Notes: generated by a model not told the origin, from the sequence alone. A DNA stretch of 64,000 nt from an uncultured Ruminococcus sp. (GCA_937926145.1 CALANW010000165.1:1-64000), one strand, 5' to 3'; shown: positions 16,584 to 24,943, counted from the first letter of the stretch. Made by a program: numbers and translations.

Positions 16584-16873
16584 GCGAAGCCAAGCAGCTG
16601 GTCGAGCTGAGCACAGCTCGTCAGGTGTCCAGAGGGCGGAAGCCCTTTGGTCGCTTCCGCAGAGAGCGAAATACCCTAAACTAACAGCGAAAGGCTTGTT
16701 GCAATAGCGTAATCACTAACAAATAAAAGGCGCAATTCACATCAAAAAGGTAAAACGGATATGAGAAATCAGTTCCGTAAACCTAAAATGTGAATTGCGC
16801 CTATTTCTATTTTCCTCGCAAAACTATCCTTGGCGTGAAATGCGCAGAGCGAAAGCGATAAGCATTTCACGCC
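16584..16873 (+). repeat. Repeat family A, copy 2
   Basis: This is the best-preserved copy of the three-hairpin element. It starts with GCGAAGCCAAGCAGCTGG and a small palindrome GAGCTG/CAGCTC (16604-16619). Hairpin 1 is at 16636-16660 (GCGGAAGC/GCTTCCGC). Hairpin 2 is at 16729-16801 (GGCGCAATTCAC and its complement, inner arms ACGGA/TCCGT). Hairpin 3 is at 16832-16873 (GGCGTGAAATGC/GCATTTCACGCC, loop containing GCAGAGCGAAAGCG). An inverted copy lies 165 bases downstream. No open reading frame is supported. Confidence 0.85.
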
Positions 16874-16990
16874 GACCTCGTTTGAACGGCGGTGAAATAT
16901 GTTAGTGAAAACAGTATTTGGGGTTAGGGGCGAAATCAATATCCGCCCTGTTGTATTTATGGATTTTCACATTCATATTCCGACACAGTT

Positions 16991-17039
16991 CATACTGCGT
17001 TTAACCTCTCATACTGCGTTTAACCTCTCATACTGCGTT
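16991..17039 (+). repeat. Short tandem repeat, 19-base unit, 2.5 copies
   Basis: CATACTGCGTTTAACCTCT occurs at 16991-17009 and 17010-17028, with a partial third unit to 17039. It lies between the two inverted copies of repeat family A. The rest of 16874-17038 holds nothing I can name; a small open frame there has no ribosome site. Confidence 0.85.
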
Positions 17040-17329
17040 GAAGCGAAAATCCACTCACTTCGTTCGTGTATTTACGCTTCAAGGATAGTTTATTTGAGAA
17101 AAAAAGAATGGCGCAATTCACATTTTTAGATTTACGAAACTTGATTTCTCATATTTCGTTCACCTTTATTTTTGTGAATTGCGCCTTTTTAACTGTTACT
17201 GATTACGCTATTGCAACTTACATTATGCTGTTAGTTTAGGGGATTTCGCTTCTGCGGAAGCGACCAAGGGCTTCCGCCCTCTGGACACCTGACGAGCTGT
17301 GCTCAGCTCGACCAGCTGCTTGGCTTCGC
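17039..17329 (-). repeat. Repeat family A, copy 3 (inverted relative to copy 2)
   Basis: The reverse complement of this stretch follows copy 2 closely, including the GCGAAGCCAAGCAGC end (17329), the GAGCTG palindrome, hairpin 1 (GCGGAAGC/GCTTCCGC), hairpin 2 at 17110-17185 with inner arms ACGAAA/TTTCGT, and hairpin 3 at 17039-17081. Hairpin 3 has different bases from copy 2 (TGAAGCG/CGCTTCA) yet still pairs. Copies 2 and 3 form a large inverted repeat of about 745 bases overall. Confidence 0.85.
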
Positions 17330-17353
17330 AATTTTGCAACTATTTTTTATATT

Positions 17354-18583
17354 TTACTTCTTCGCATAATGGCTTGAAATGATATAATAAATAGGTATTA
17401 TCGCAAAGAGCGGAACGGCTCTTCCCCATAATCCTAAACCTGCTCCTGCCAAAAGATACACGATAGTTACTATTATCGGCAGGCTTCCGTCCAAGAAATT
17501 TTTGAACGCTTTGCCGAACGGTTTCTTTTTATCGATAAAGCAGAACAAATTGTGCACAAAAATATAGTACAGAGGTATCAATCCGAATAAGAACAAAGTG
17601 CGCACCCATTCATGGAACACCATTCCAAACGCAAGATAGATAAACGCAATGATTATCGGCAGGCTGCCGTCAAGAAACCCTTTGAGTGCGTGAAGAGGGT
17701 CGTAAACGCCGTGTTTAAGGTTCTTTGTACACTGTGAAAGGATATAATAAACCGGCACTGAAAGAAACACGAGCCAAGTATATCTCGTTGTCCAGCTTGC
17801 GGTGAACACCGTGAAAAGGAAAAATGCTGTAACGATGATAGGATAAAGCTTATCGAGCAGTGTTGCCGGATACTTTATATTCTCAGGCTTCTGCTCATGA
17901 TTCGGGACATTGTCATTGACAGCCTTTTTCACGCCCTCGTCAATGTCCCTGCCCATTTGATCCATACTTTTTTCAATATCCTTGCCAACGCTTTCCATAC
18001 TTTTTCCGAGGTCATCGCCAAATGTTTTCATTCGCTCGCCGAAGCCCTTGAAGTTCTTCTCGAATGCGTCAGCATAGGATCTTCCGTTGTCACTTCCGTC
18101 CTGGGGAGCGTTTTCCTTGCCCTCGCGGATTGAAGCGGCAGTCGTATCGATAGCATCACCGACTGCACCTGCGACAGCTTTTACAACGTCGCCTACGGTT
18201 GCTTTCTGACCGCTGTTTCCGACATTTTCCGCAGTATTTGCGTTCATTTGCGGCTTAACATCGCCGTGATCGGGTGCGGAATACCTCGGGTGACCCTCGG
18301 GATATATTTCGCCGTCGTCGGAAGTGCTTGTATAGTAATCTTTCGAGAGTGAAATGCCCTCGCTGTTCGGCATCGGTATGCTGTCGGTATTGAGCAGCTC
18401 ATCGAGCGTAACGCCGTAAAGGCGCGCCAGCAGGATAAGGTTATCGGTATCGGGCGAAGCTTCGGCGCGTTCCCATTTTGACACCGCCTGACGGGAAATG
18501 CCTATCTTTTCCGCAAGCTCCTCCTGCGAATAGCCGTTTTTCTTTCGCAGATTTTGAAGTCTGTTTGCTGTTTCAACGTTCAT
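17354..18583 (-). CDS. Membrane-anchored XRE-family regulator
   Basis: A 409-residue protein with an N-terminal XRE/Cro helix-turn-helix (about 8-62, QEELAEKIGISRQAVSKWER). A low-complexity acidic linker follows, then a heptad-like amphipathic stretch (MKTFGDDLGKSMESVGKDIE). The C-terminus has three pairs of membrane helices. The last two pairs are an internal duplication, each starting FLDGSLPII and ending PLYYI or PIYYI. Such proteins are DNA-binding regulators tethered to the membrane, probably sensing envelope or membrane state; the ligand is unknown. The ATG has AAGGAG seven to eight bases upstream. It is preceded by the TraX-like gene on the same strand. The inverted repeats at 16584-17329 lie just downstream. 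Confidence 0.8.
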   Translation of the reverse strand: MNVETANRLQNLRKKNGYSQEELAEKIGISRQAVSKWERAEASPDTDNLILLARLYGVTLDELLNTDSIPMPNSEGISLSKDYYTSTSDDGEIYPEGHPRYSAPDHGDVKPQMNANTAENVGNSGQKATVGDVVKAVAGAVGDAIDTTAASIREGKENAPQDGSDNGRSYADAFEKNFKGFGERMKTFGDDLGKSMESVGKDIEKSMDQMGRDIDEGVKKAVNDNVPNHEQKPENIKYPATLLDKLYPIIVTAFFLFTVFTASWTTRYTWLVFLSVPVYYILSQCTKNLKHGVYDPLHALKGFLDGSLPIIIAFIYLAFGMVFHEWVRTLFLFGLIPLYYIFVHNLFCFIDKKKPFGKAFKNFLDGSLPIIVTIVYLLAGAGLGLWGRAVPLFAIIPIYYIISSHYAKK

Positions 18584-18638
18584 TTTCGTTCTCCTTTTCG
18601 CAAAAAAATTGATGTCACTATAATTTTGAGCATTTATG

Positions 18639-19364
18639 TCACATAATAAAGTATCGAATTCCCCACAATATCAGCAGATGCAGCGGATAATATATGTAAA
18701 ATGTCCACTTGTTCAGAAATGTGTGCTTTTCCGACTTTTTTCCGCTGTAAAAATACATAATGATGATGCCCGAAGCTATCCACGGAATGACCGCATAAAA
18801 GCCGTGAAGCAGAGCATATCCAATCCGGTCTGCTCCATTAAAATAACCTGGCAAATTCAGTGCGAAGAAAATAACACACATTGTTATCCACGCCAATGTC
18901 TGCTTTTTTCTGTCATCTCTGCCGAATCTGAACAGTATTACGGCTATCGGCAGGATAAAAGCGCAGTCGCACAGCGCCGACAACAGCGTCAATCCCAGTA
19001 CGGACAGCACTTTCAGGAACTTGTTCAGCTTGCTGTCGATCACCGTCAGAATGACAAGGCATATCAGAAATGTGAACATAACATTCAGCTGAAAATATCC
19101 CATTGCCAAGACATAAGGTATCTCCGATATCAGAGCAAAGATGAACAGCCGCTTCGCATAATTTCTTCTTGAACGGGTGTAAAAATAACCCTCGACAAAG
19201 AAATAGCACATCGTTATCGAGGTGAAATACCCGATATCCTCGAATACCTCATACAGCACTGTTCCCGTTGTCATAAGGATATGTGCAATGTGGTTGAACG
19301 TCATCAGAATTATCGCAGAATACTTTATCTGATCTCGGTTCAGGACCTTTAAACTCTTTTCCAT
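18639..19364 (-). CDS. TraX-like integral membrane protein (acyltransferase-related)
   Basis: A 241-residue protein with about eight transmembrane segments. It carries the TraX family pattern: IKYSAIILMTFNHIAHIL at the N-terminus, a SEIPYVLA loop, and FYIYYPLHLLILW near the C-terminus. TraX of the F plasmid acetylates pilin; chromosomal homologues in Firmicutes are common and of unknown substrate, so conjugation is not implied. The start at 19364 has a weak AAAGAAG site. The gene sits 55 bases before the XRE regulator on the same strand. The 209-base region upstream (19365-19573) shows only a weak candidate promoter. Confidence 0.82.
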   Translation of the reverse strand: MEKSLKVLNRDQIKYSAIILMTFNHIAHILMTTGTVLYEVFEDIGYFTSITMCYFFVEGYFYTRSRRNYAKRLFIFALISEIPYVLAMGYFQLNVMFTFLICLVILTVIDSKLNKFLKVLSVLGLTLLSALCDCAFILPIAVILFRFGRDDRKKQTLAWITMCVIFFALNLPGYFNGADRIGYALLHGFYAVIPWIASGIIIMYFYSGKKSEKHTFLNKWTFYIYYPLHLLILWGIRYFIM

Positions 19365-19573
19365 CGCTTTGCTTCTTTCTCAAAATAGTATGCCAAAATT
19401 TTTTCAGCATAAAATCGGAAAAGCGTCAAGCAAAATTTCCTTTCCCGACCTTGATAAAGAGTATAGCACAGCGGCGGAAAAATATCTATACATTCGAGTT
19501 TGCATTTTGAAAATTGCGTGAAAAAGCGTGTCAACTATTGGTTGCAATGTCGTATCTGCGTTGTTTTTCGGGG

Positions 19574-20410
19574 TCAGTCGATGTTGAATCTCTTTTTGAG
19601 GATATAAGAAGATACAATAAAAATTGCCGCAAAAAATATCACATTTATAATCAAAGTCGAGATGTAGGTTCCGCTTGCAAGCTTTGCAAGCTCTCTCATA
19701 ACTATCTGATAGCTTTCGTCAGAAGTGATGTAATCGGGGTTATCGGATAAAATTTTCATTTTCGCAGCATTGAAATTCGACTTGCCCGATATCATATAAA
19801 CTACAGACGAAAGAATGTTGCTTATTATCATAAGTCCCACATAACCGCCGATGCCTGCAAGAACTCTGTGCGAGCGGAAAAGATAGCCGAAATTGATAAC
19901 AAATATCAGCGTCAGCATCAGCGTTCCGGGGAACATCAGCAGAAATGTAAGCAGATATATTGCAAAGGCAGGGTCAATTTCGATAACGTAACGTATCGGC
20001 GTCAGAAATCCTCTCCAGAAGCTCAATCCTCCCGCCGAAATAATGAGAGCAACTACGTCAACCGCTGCAATAGCGATCGTCCAGATATATTCCGTTATCA
20101 GACTTGAAAGGATATGAAGCACCGGGTCAGCAGGAATTGTATTCAGAAGATAACCCTCGTCCGAGTACATCTTTTTCTGATAGCGGACTACGGAAAAGAT
20201 AAATGTCAGAAGAACAGCCGCGCCGCAGAGTGCGATAAAAGACCATACAAGCACCATAAACAGCACTTTCCAGTCGTTCCCGTCGTCAAGGCTGCCGAAT
20301 TTCACGTCCGCAAACCTTACCACGATCGAAATTAGAATCAACGCCGCCGCAGTTATCGCATATTTTTTATAATCGGCACGAATGTCATATTTTATAAGCT
20401 TTATCAGCAT
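19574..20410 (-). CDS. ABC transporter permease of a GntR-controlled operon
   Basis: A 278-residue membrane protein with six predicted transmembrane helices, a short N-terminal cytoplasmic stretch (MLIKLIKYDIRADYKKY) and a long hydrophilic loop near 215-250. This layout fits ABC-2-type permeases of the YtrC/YtrD or bacteriocin-resistance kind. It overlaps the upstream ATPase gene by seven bases, so the two subunits are made together and probably form an exporter. The substrate is unknown; related operons respond to cell-wall-active antibiotics. Confidence is high for an ABC partner, low for substrate. Confidence 0.82.
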   Translation of the reverse strand: MLIKLIKYDIRADYKKYAITAAALILISIVVRFADVKFGSLDDGNDWKVLFMVLVWSFIALCGAAVLLTFIFSVVRYQKKMYSDEGYLLNTIPADPVLHILSSLITEYIWTIAIAAVDVVALIISAGGLSFWRGFLTPIRYVIEIDPAFAIYLLTFLLMFPGTLMLTLIFVINFGYLFRSHRVLAGIGGYVGLMIISNILSSVVYMISGKSNFNAAKMKILSDNPDYITSDESYQIVMRELAKLASGTYISTLIINVIFFAAIFIVSSYILKKRFNID

Positions 20411-21114
20411 TTGTAGACCTCCCTGAAAAGTTCGTCAACGGATCTTCCGTACTCCTCCCGAATCTCATCTATCTCCTTGTGAAGATAAAGTTCGCCGTCC
20501 TTGATAAAAATAGCTTCGTCAAGGATATTTTCGATATCGCTGATAAGGTGCGTTGAAATTATCACGGTAGAATTTTCGCTGTAATTGCCGATGATAGTTT
20601 TTATGATAAAATCCCTCGCCGCAGGGTCGATGCCGCCCATTGGCTCATCGAGCAGATAAAGCTCGGCTTCACGGCACATTACAAGGATAAGCTGTATTTT
20701 TTCACGCATACCCTTTGACATCGTGCGTATGCGGCTTTTAAGGCTTATGCCGAGGTCTGCGACCATTTTCTCTGCCTTTTCCGCAGAAAAATCCCCGTAA
20801 AAATCGGAGAAAAAGCCTATCGCTTCCTTTACGGTAAGGTCTGGGTTGAGGTACGTTCTCTCGGGAAGATAGGAAACTATCTTTTTCGTTTCCCTGCCGA
20901 CAGGCTTTCCGTCAATGGTCAGCTCTCCGTACATCGGAGTGAGAAGTCCCGCAAGAAGCTTGATAAAAGTGGTCTTTCCGCTTCCGTTCGAGCCTAAAAG
21001 TCCGATTATCCTGCCCCTGCCGATAGAAATGTTGAGATCGTACAGTGCGACCTTGTTCCCGTATTTTTTTGTAATATTTTTGCACTCGACAAGCGAGCCT
21101 GCTTCATTGCACAT
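20404..21114 (-). CDS. ABC transporter ATP-binding protein
   Basis: A 236-residue ATPase. Walker A is GSNGSGKT at 41-48, Walker B is LYLLDEPMGGID, and the H-loop is in ISTHLISD. The signature motif reads MSKGMREK rather than LSGGQ, as is common in ABC-2 exporters of the YtrB type. The start is set at the ATG at 21114 because AAGGGAG lies six bases upstream; a further ATG at 21135 lies inside the regulator gene without a good site. It overlaps gntR-type gene and permease on either side. Confidence 0.9.
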   Translation of the reverse strand: MCNEAGSLVECKNITKKYGNKVALYDLNISIGRGRIIGLLGSNGSGKTTFIKLLAGLLTPMYGELTIDGKPVGRETKKIVSYLPERTYLNPDLTVKEAIGFFSDFYGDFSAEKAEKMVADLGISLKSRIRTMSKGMREKIQLILVMCREAELYLLDEPMGGIDPAARDFIIKTIIGNYSENSTVIISTHLISDIENILDEAIFIKDGELYLHKEIDEIREEYGRSVDELFREVYKC

Positions 21115-21493
21115 CGTTTTCTCCCTTTCCCTCATTTTCCGTGTATTTTTTCAACGCTTCAAGCGCCGCATCTTTCGAGTAACCAAGCTCTTCCATTTTT
21201 TTGAGGAAGTATTCAATATGCCCCGTTGCAAGGTTACGCCGAAGTGCAGTTATTTTGTCTTTATCATCGGTCACGAATCTGCCCGAAGTCCTCTGCGAAT
21301 AGAGCAGTCCGTCACGTTCAAGCTCGGACAGCGCTTTCTGCATAGTGTTCGGGTTGACCTCTGCCTCCGCCGCCAGCTCACGCACGGGCAGGAGCTTGTC
21401 GCCTGCCTTATATTCGCCGACAGCAATAGAAAGCATTATATGGTCCATTATCTGTAGATATATCGGAGTATTATTGTTAAAATTCCATGGCAT
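21104..21493 (-). CDS. GntR-family (YtrA-type) transcriptional regulator
   Basis: A 129-residue regulator. The winged helix of the GntR family (about 10-75; PIYLQIMDHIMLSIAVGEYK, then LPVRELAAEAEVNPNTMQKA) is followed by a short C-terminal helical tail (FLKKMEELGYSKDAALEALKK), typical of the YtrA subfamily, which controls adjacent ABC transporters. It is the first gene of a three-gene operon, so autoregulation is expected. The ATG at 21493 is preferred; a TTG directly before it is also possible and no strong ribosome site is present, suggesting low expression. The promoter faces that of the divergent CPBP gene. Confidence 0.88.
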   Translation of the reverse strand: MPWNFNNNTPIYLQIMDHIMLSIAVGEYKAGDKLLPVRELAAEAEVNPNTMQKALSELERDGLLYSQRTSGRFVTDDKDKITALRRNLATGHIEYFLKKMEELGYSKDAALEALKKYTENEGKGENDVQ

Positions 21494-21551
21494 CAATCAT
21501 AGGAAAGCCGTTCAAACGACCGTTCCCTCAGTCAACTCCTTTCGTTTATTT

Positions 21552-21573
21552 TTGTACTAATCATATAATACAA
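21552..21573. promoter_or_regulatory. Candidate operator of the GntR-family regulator
   Basis: An imperfect inverted repeat with outer arms TTGTA and TACAA and an AT-rich centre spans the predicted start of the gntR-type operon, directly downstream of its -10 box. Position and symmetry suit autoregulation; assignment is tentative. Confidence 0.35.
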
Positions 21574-21600
21574 TTATACTCATACTTTTGTATTTGTCAA
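21573..21600 (-). promoter_or_regulatory. Promoter of the GntR/ABC operon
   Basis: On the minus strand, TTGACA (21600-21595), 16 bases and TATAAT (21578-21573). It lies back to back with the divergent promoter at 21606-21634. Confidence 0.8.
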
Positions 21601-21605
21601 TAGCT

Positions 21606-21634
21606 TTGACAAATAGTGTTGGGAGTGATATAAT
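21606..21634 (+). promoter_or_regulatory. Promoter of the CPBP-folC-PAP2 operon
   Basis: TTGACA (21606-21611), 17 bases and TATAAT (21629-21634), a consensus-quality sigma-A promoter. Its -35 lies only five bases from the -35 of the divergent promoter, so one bound regulator could affect both. Confidence 0.85.
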
Positions 21635-21687
21635 ATAAATATCTTACTTGACAATTTATCTTGACAATTAAATTTACGGAGGCTTTT

Positions 21688-22530
21688 ATGACAGAACAAA
21701 AAAGAAGTATCGATCTTATACCAATTAAAAAATTACTTATCACAATCGGAAAATCACTTTTATTCTTCATCGGCTGGGCATTGCTTGCAAGCTTTCTACC
21801 TATCCCGGATTCATCGGACGGCGCAGTTTGGAGATTTTGGGCGGAACTAATACCGCTTTTTGCAATAGTTGTAATGACAGCTTTGTTTTGGTTCATCGAA
21901 AAGAAAAACGTTCCGCTTAATATTGTTTCTTCACCGCTGAAAAGCTTGGCTGTCGGCACAATTGCAGGGATAGTGTGGCTCGGAACGGCGGTCGGAATTC
22001 TTGCTTTAACGGGGACAATGACGATAATTGGACATAATTCCGTTCCGATGCTTTGGCTGTGGATAATTTCCATATTCCTGAACACAATTATGCAGGAAAT
22101 GCTTGTGCGCGGATATTTGTATCAGCTTATAAAAGCAAATTACAATACGGTCGCCGCGACTGTTGTCACAACGGCATTATTCACACTTATGCACGGCGGA
22201 GCGTTTGAAGCAGGCATCATACCCGTGCTGAATATTGTGACAATGAGCCTGTTAATGACGACGGTCCTCGAATACACTCACTCGCTGGCAGCGCCTATCA
22301 TAATGCATTTTATATGGAACTGCGTTGGAGCGGTGATGCTCAGCGGCGTTTCTTTAGCGGACGATTACCCTAACCTCTGCATTACGGAATTTACGGGAAA
22401 TGCTCTACTGTCGGGCGGAGAGTTTAAAATAGAGGGAAGCGTAGTTGTTTCGCTTCTGAATACTGCGCTCGCTTTGGTATTTTTGTTTCTTATGAAAAAA
22501 ACTTCAAATAATTCAACCGAAAAGAGATAG
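21688..22530 (+). CDS. CPBP-family membrane protein with altered catalytic motif
   Basis: A 280-residue multi-pass membrane protein of the CPBP family. The usual EExxxR motif reads Q136-E137-M-L-V-R141, so the first glutamate is replaced by glutamine. The histidine boxes remain (His169 in FTLMHGG; His207 with Asn211 in IIMHFIWNC). Loss of one of the paired glutamates may reduce or abolish proteolysis, making this a possible pseudo-protease or a variant with one catalytic Glu. The ATG at 21688 has GGAGG five bases upstream. It heads an operon with folC (five-base gap). A complete CPBP enzyme is encoded at 5859-6521. Confidence 0.82.
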   Translation: MTEQKRSIDLIPIKKLLITIGKSLLFFIGWALLASFLPIPDSSDGAVWRFWAELIPLFAIVVMTALFWFIEKKNVPLNIVSSPLKSLAVGTIAGIVWLGTAVGILALTGTMTIIGHNSVPMLWLWIISIFLNTIMQEMLVRGYLYQLIKANYNTVAATVVTTALFTLMHGGAFEAGIIPVLNIVTMSLLMTTVLEYTHSLAAPIIMHFIWNCVGAVMLSGVSLADDYPNLCITEFTGNALLSGGEFKIEGSVVVSLLNTALALVFLFLMKKTSNNSTEKR

Positions 22531-22535
22531 AGAAA

Positions 22536-23789
22536 ATGAACATTTATGATGCAATGAAGTACATAAACAACTTTTCAAAGCTTGGAAAAGCCGTTACCGA
22601 CCTTTCGCGCTTCCAACGGATAATGGACGCACTCGGCAACCCTCAGGACAGCCTTAAATTCGTCCACGTTGCAGGAACGAACGGCAAAGGCTCGACCGTC
22701 CGAATGATAGCAGGGGCGCTTTCGGACGCAGGCTACAGAACGGGTGAGTTCACCTCGCCTTATATCAAAGTCTACAACGACCGCATACGCATAAACGGCG
22801 TGAATATCTCCGATGACGAGCTTGCCGCCGTTGTTACTGAGATACAGCCTATCATCGACGGACTTGACATCGACTGCTCGCAGTTTGAGATTTCGACCGC
22901 GATAGCTTTTGTGTACTACGCCGCTAAAAAGTGCGATATCATCGTACTTGAAGCAGGACTTGGCGGTCTGCTCGACTGCACGAACATCATCAAAGATCCC
23001 GTTGTTTCGGTCATAACCTCAATTTCGCTCGACCACACAAAAATTCTCGGAGATACCATTGAAAAAATCGCACGTCAGAAAGCAGGCATAATCAAAAACG
23101 GCTGCCCCGTTGTTCTCGCCTGCAATCAGAAACGCGAAGCGGAGATAGTCATTCACGGAACATCCGCAGAAAAACTCTCCGACTTCGTAACGCCGAACCT
23201 CGATAAGCTGAAGATTGAAACCTGCGATGAAACGGGAAACCGCTTCCGCTACTGCGGCAAAGCCTACGAAACGCAGATGATAGGCAAACATCAAATAGAC
23301 AACGCTCTTACCGCAATTGAAACCTGCGAGGTTCTGCGCAGGAACGGCTTCAAGGCGCTCGGCTACAAAAATATCTATAACGGCGTGAAAAATGCAGTCG
23401 TCCCCTCACGCTGTCAAATTCTCCGCGCCGACAAGCCGCTCGTTATCATCGACGGCGCACACAACCCCGACGGAATGAGGTCGCTCGCCGATTTCGTCCG
23501 CACTATCGACCGCGAGCCGAAAATAATGGTCTGCGGAATGATGGAGGACAAGGATTGGCAGACAGCTCTCGGCTTTATGACGCGATATATCGACTACGGA
23601 ATATGCGTTGACGGCTTTGCACCGAGGACGGTCTTCGCGCCGAAGCTTGAAGAAATGTTCCGAAGCGGCGCAGTTATGAGCCTTAAAGACGCTGTTCCGC
23701 GCGCTATGACTTTGGCAGGCGAAAAGGGAATGGTCATTATCGCAGGCTCGCTTTATCTCGCATCGGCGTTCCAAAAACTGATAGGTTAA
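22536..23789 (+). CDS. folC: Folylpolyglutamate synthase / dihydrofolate synthase
   Basis: A 417-residue Mur-ligase-fold enzyme that adds L-glutamate to dihydropteroate or reduced folates using ATP. The P-loop GTNGKGST is at 47-54; the omega loop, the Mg-binding region with TSISLDHTKILG, and IDGAHNPDGM in the C-terminal domain are present. Length is normal. It lies between a CPBP gene and a PAP2 gene, apparently in one transcript; no other folate genes are adjacent. Whether it has both synthase activities cannot be read from the sequence. Confidence 0.93.
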   Translation: MNIYDAMKYINNFSKLGKAVTDLSRFQRIMDALGNPQDSLKFVHVAGTNGKGSTVRMIAGALSDAGYRTGEFTSPYIKVYNDRIRINGVNISDDELAAVVTEIQPIIDGLDIDCSQFEISTAIAFVYYAAKKCDIIVLEAGLGGLLDCTNIIKDPVVSVITSISLDHTKILGDTIEKIARQKAGIIKNGCPVVLACNQKREAEIVIHGTSAEKLSDFVTPNLDKLKIETCDETGNRFRYCGKAYETQMIGKHQIDNALTAIETCEVLRRNGFKALGYKNIYNGVKNAVVPSRCQILRADKPLVIIDGAHNPDGMRSLADFVRTIDREPKIMVCGMMEDKDWQTALGFMTRYIDYGICVDGFAPRTVFAPKLEEMFRSGAVMSLKDAVPRAMTLAGEKGMVIIAGSLYLASAFQKLIG

Positions 23790-23798
23790 GGTGCATTT

Positions 23799-24311
23799 AT
23801 GACAAAGGAAACCTACGAAAAACTCACGGGAGCAATGCGAAAAAACTCGAAGCTGACGCGTCTGCTCAACATTTTGAACAAAGCGCTGACATATCTCATT
23901 TTTGCGGCATATCCCGCAATGCTTGTCTATCTTCTCATAAAAGACCGCGAGCGCTTGCCTATGGCGATAGCTGTTCCTGCGGTAAGCTTTGTGCTTCTGA
24001 GCGTTTTCCGCAGGGCGGTGAATCTCCCGCGACCTTATGAGGTCTTTGAAATGCCGCCCGTTATCCCCAAAAACACAAAGGGAAAATCTTTTCCGAGCCG
24101 ACACGTTTTCTGCGTTGCAATAATAGGCATAACGGCGCTGTATGCTCTCCCCAAACTGCCCGCTATCGGGATAATAATACTTGTTATCGCAGTGCTTATG
24201 GCTGTTCTGCGTGTTTGCTCGGGAGTGCATTTTCCGCGTGACGTTATCGCGGGATTTTTGTGCGGTGTACTTATGGGCGCGGCAGGCTATCTGCTTAATT
24301 TCAAAGTTTAA
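23799..24311 (+). CDS. PAP2-family membrane phosphatase
   Basis: A 170-residue protein with about four or five transmembrane helices and the three phosphatase boxes in variant form: NLPRPYE, FPSRHVF (PSRH in place of PSGH) and SGVHFPRDVIAG with the catalytic histidine. Family members dephosphorylate phosphatidate or isoprenoid pyrophosphates such as undecaprenyl-PP at the membrane face. The variant boxes match a recognisable clostridial subgroup. It follows folC by nine bases and ends in a strong terminator. Confidence 0.85.
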   Translation: MTKETYEKLTGAMRKNSKLTRLLNILNKALTYLIFAAYPAMLVYLLIKDRERLPMAIAVPAVSFVLLSVFRRAVNLPRPYEVFEMPPVIPKNTKGKSFPSRHVFCVAIIGITALYALPKLPAIGIIILVIAVLMAVLRVCSGVHFPRDVIAGFLCGVLMGAAGYLLNFKV

Positions 24312-24335
24312 TATGTCTTTGTGCGGTAACTAAAT

Positions 24336-24385
24336 AAACCTGCTTAAAAGGATTTTATTTCATTCCTTTTAAGCAGGTTTTTCTT
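24336..24385. terminator. Bidirectional terminator between PAP2 and yqeG
   Basis: A perfect 17-base stem (AAACCTGCTTAAAAGGA and its complement) around TTTTATTTCAT, with T-runs on both sides. It serves the convergent PAP2 and yqeG genes. Confidence 0.9.
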
Positions 24386-24440
24386 TTATTTTGAAGTGCT
24401 TACGGTATTGGGCAGCCGTCCTTACATTTATATGCGACTC

Positions 24441-24929
24441 TTACGCTATAAATTTTCTCGGTCGGAACGGCGTTTCAAGCGTCCTCTTTACCTTGAACCA
24501 GAAGCTTGTTTCAAACTCTATCGGCTGGACGAATATCGACCGTACTCCCGAAAGGTTCGCGCCGAGGATATCCGTGAATATTTGGTCGCCGATAGCGCAG
24601 GTTTCTTTTCTTTTCACGCCAAGCCGCTTCATAGCCTCTTTCATTCCCTTTGGGAGCGGCTTTCTTCCCTCGGGGACAAAGTCAAGTCCCAATCTTTCGG
24701 CGAACGGCTCAACCCTCGGAGGGTGATTGTTTGACACTATGATAAGCTTTATCCCCTCGCCTTTTACGGCGCTGAGCCACGCGTCTATGCCCTCTATCGG
24801 CGTGGGGTTGTTATGCGTTGTGAGCGTATTGTCAACATCAAGTATCACTGCTTTGATGCCCATTTCCGTCAGCGCTTGCGGCGGTATATTCAGTATGCTT
24901 TTATATGCTTTGGTCGGTCTGAACAGCAT
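24441..24929 (-). CDS. yqeG: YqeG-family HAD IIIA phosphatase
   Basis: A 162-residue HAD-superfamily protein. Motif I is DVDNTLT with Asp31 and Asp33, motif II is SNNHPPR with Ser66, a lysine lies in GRKPLPKGM, and motif IV is GDQIFTDI near 114-121. YqeG-type proteins are short HAD phosphatases; the Bacillus gene lies in the yqeG-yqeH cluster and its substrate (phosphatidylglycerophosphate in some relatives) is not settled. Here it stands apart from yqeH. Repeat family B lies directly upstream, so its promoter would be inside or near that element. Confidence 0.88.
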   Translation of the reverse strand: MLFRPTKAYKSILNIPPQALTEMGIKAVILDVDNTLTTHNNPTPIEGIDAWLSAVKGEGIKLIIVSNNHPPRVEPFAERLGLDFVPEGRKPLPKGMKEAMKRLGVKRKETCAIGDQIFTDILGANLSGVRSIFVQPIEFETSFWFKVKRTLETPFRPRKFIA

Positions 24930-24943
24930 TTTTTCCTCTCCTA

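Noticed and set aside
16991..17039. Possible CRISPR-like array
   Set aside because: The 19-base units are contiguous without spacers and no cas genes are present.
16899..17129. 76-codon frame between the two inverted family A repeats
   Set aside because: No Shine-Dalgarno, includes a 19-base tandem repeat and repeat-element sequence; treated as non-coding.
18639..19364. TraX-like gene as evidence of a conjugative element
   Set aside because: No relaxase, coupling protein, integrase or other conjugation genes are nearby; chromosomal TraX homologues are common in Firmicutes.
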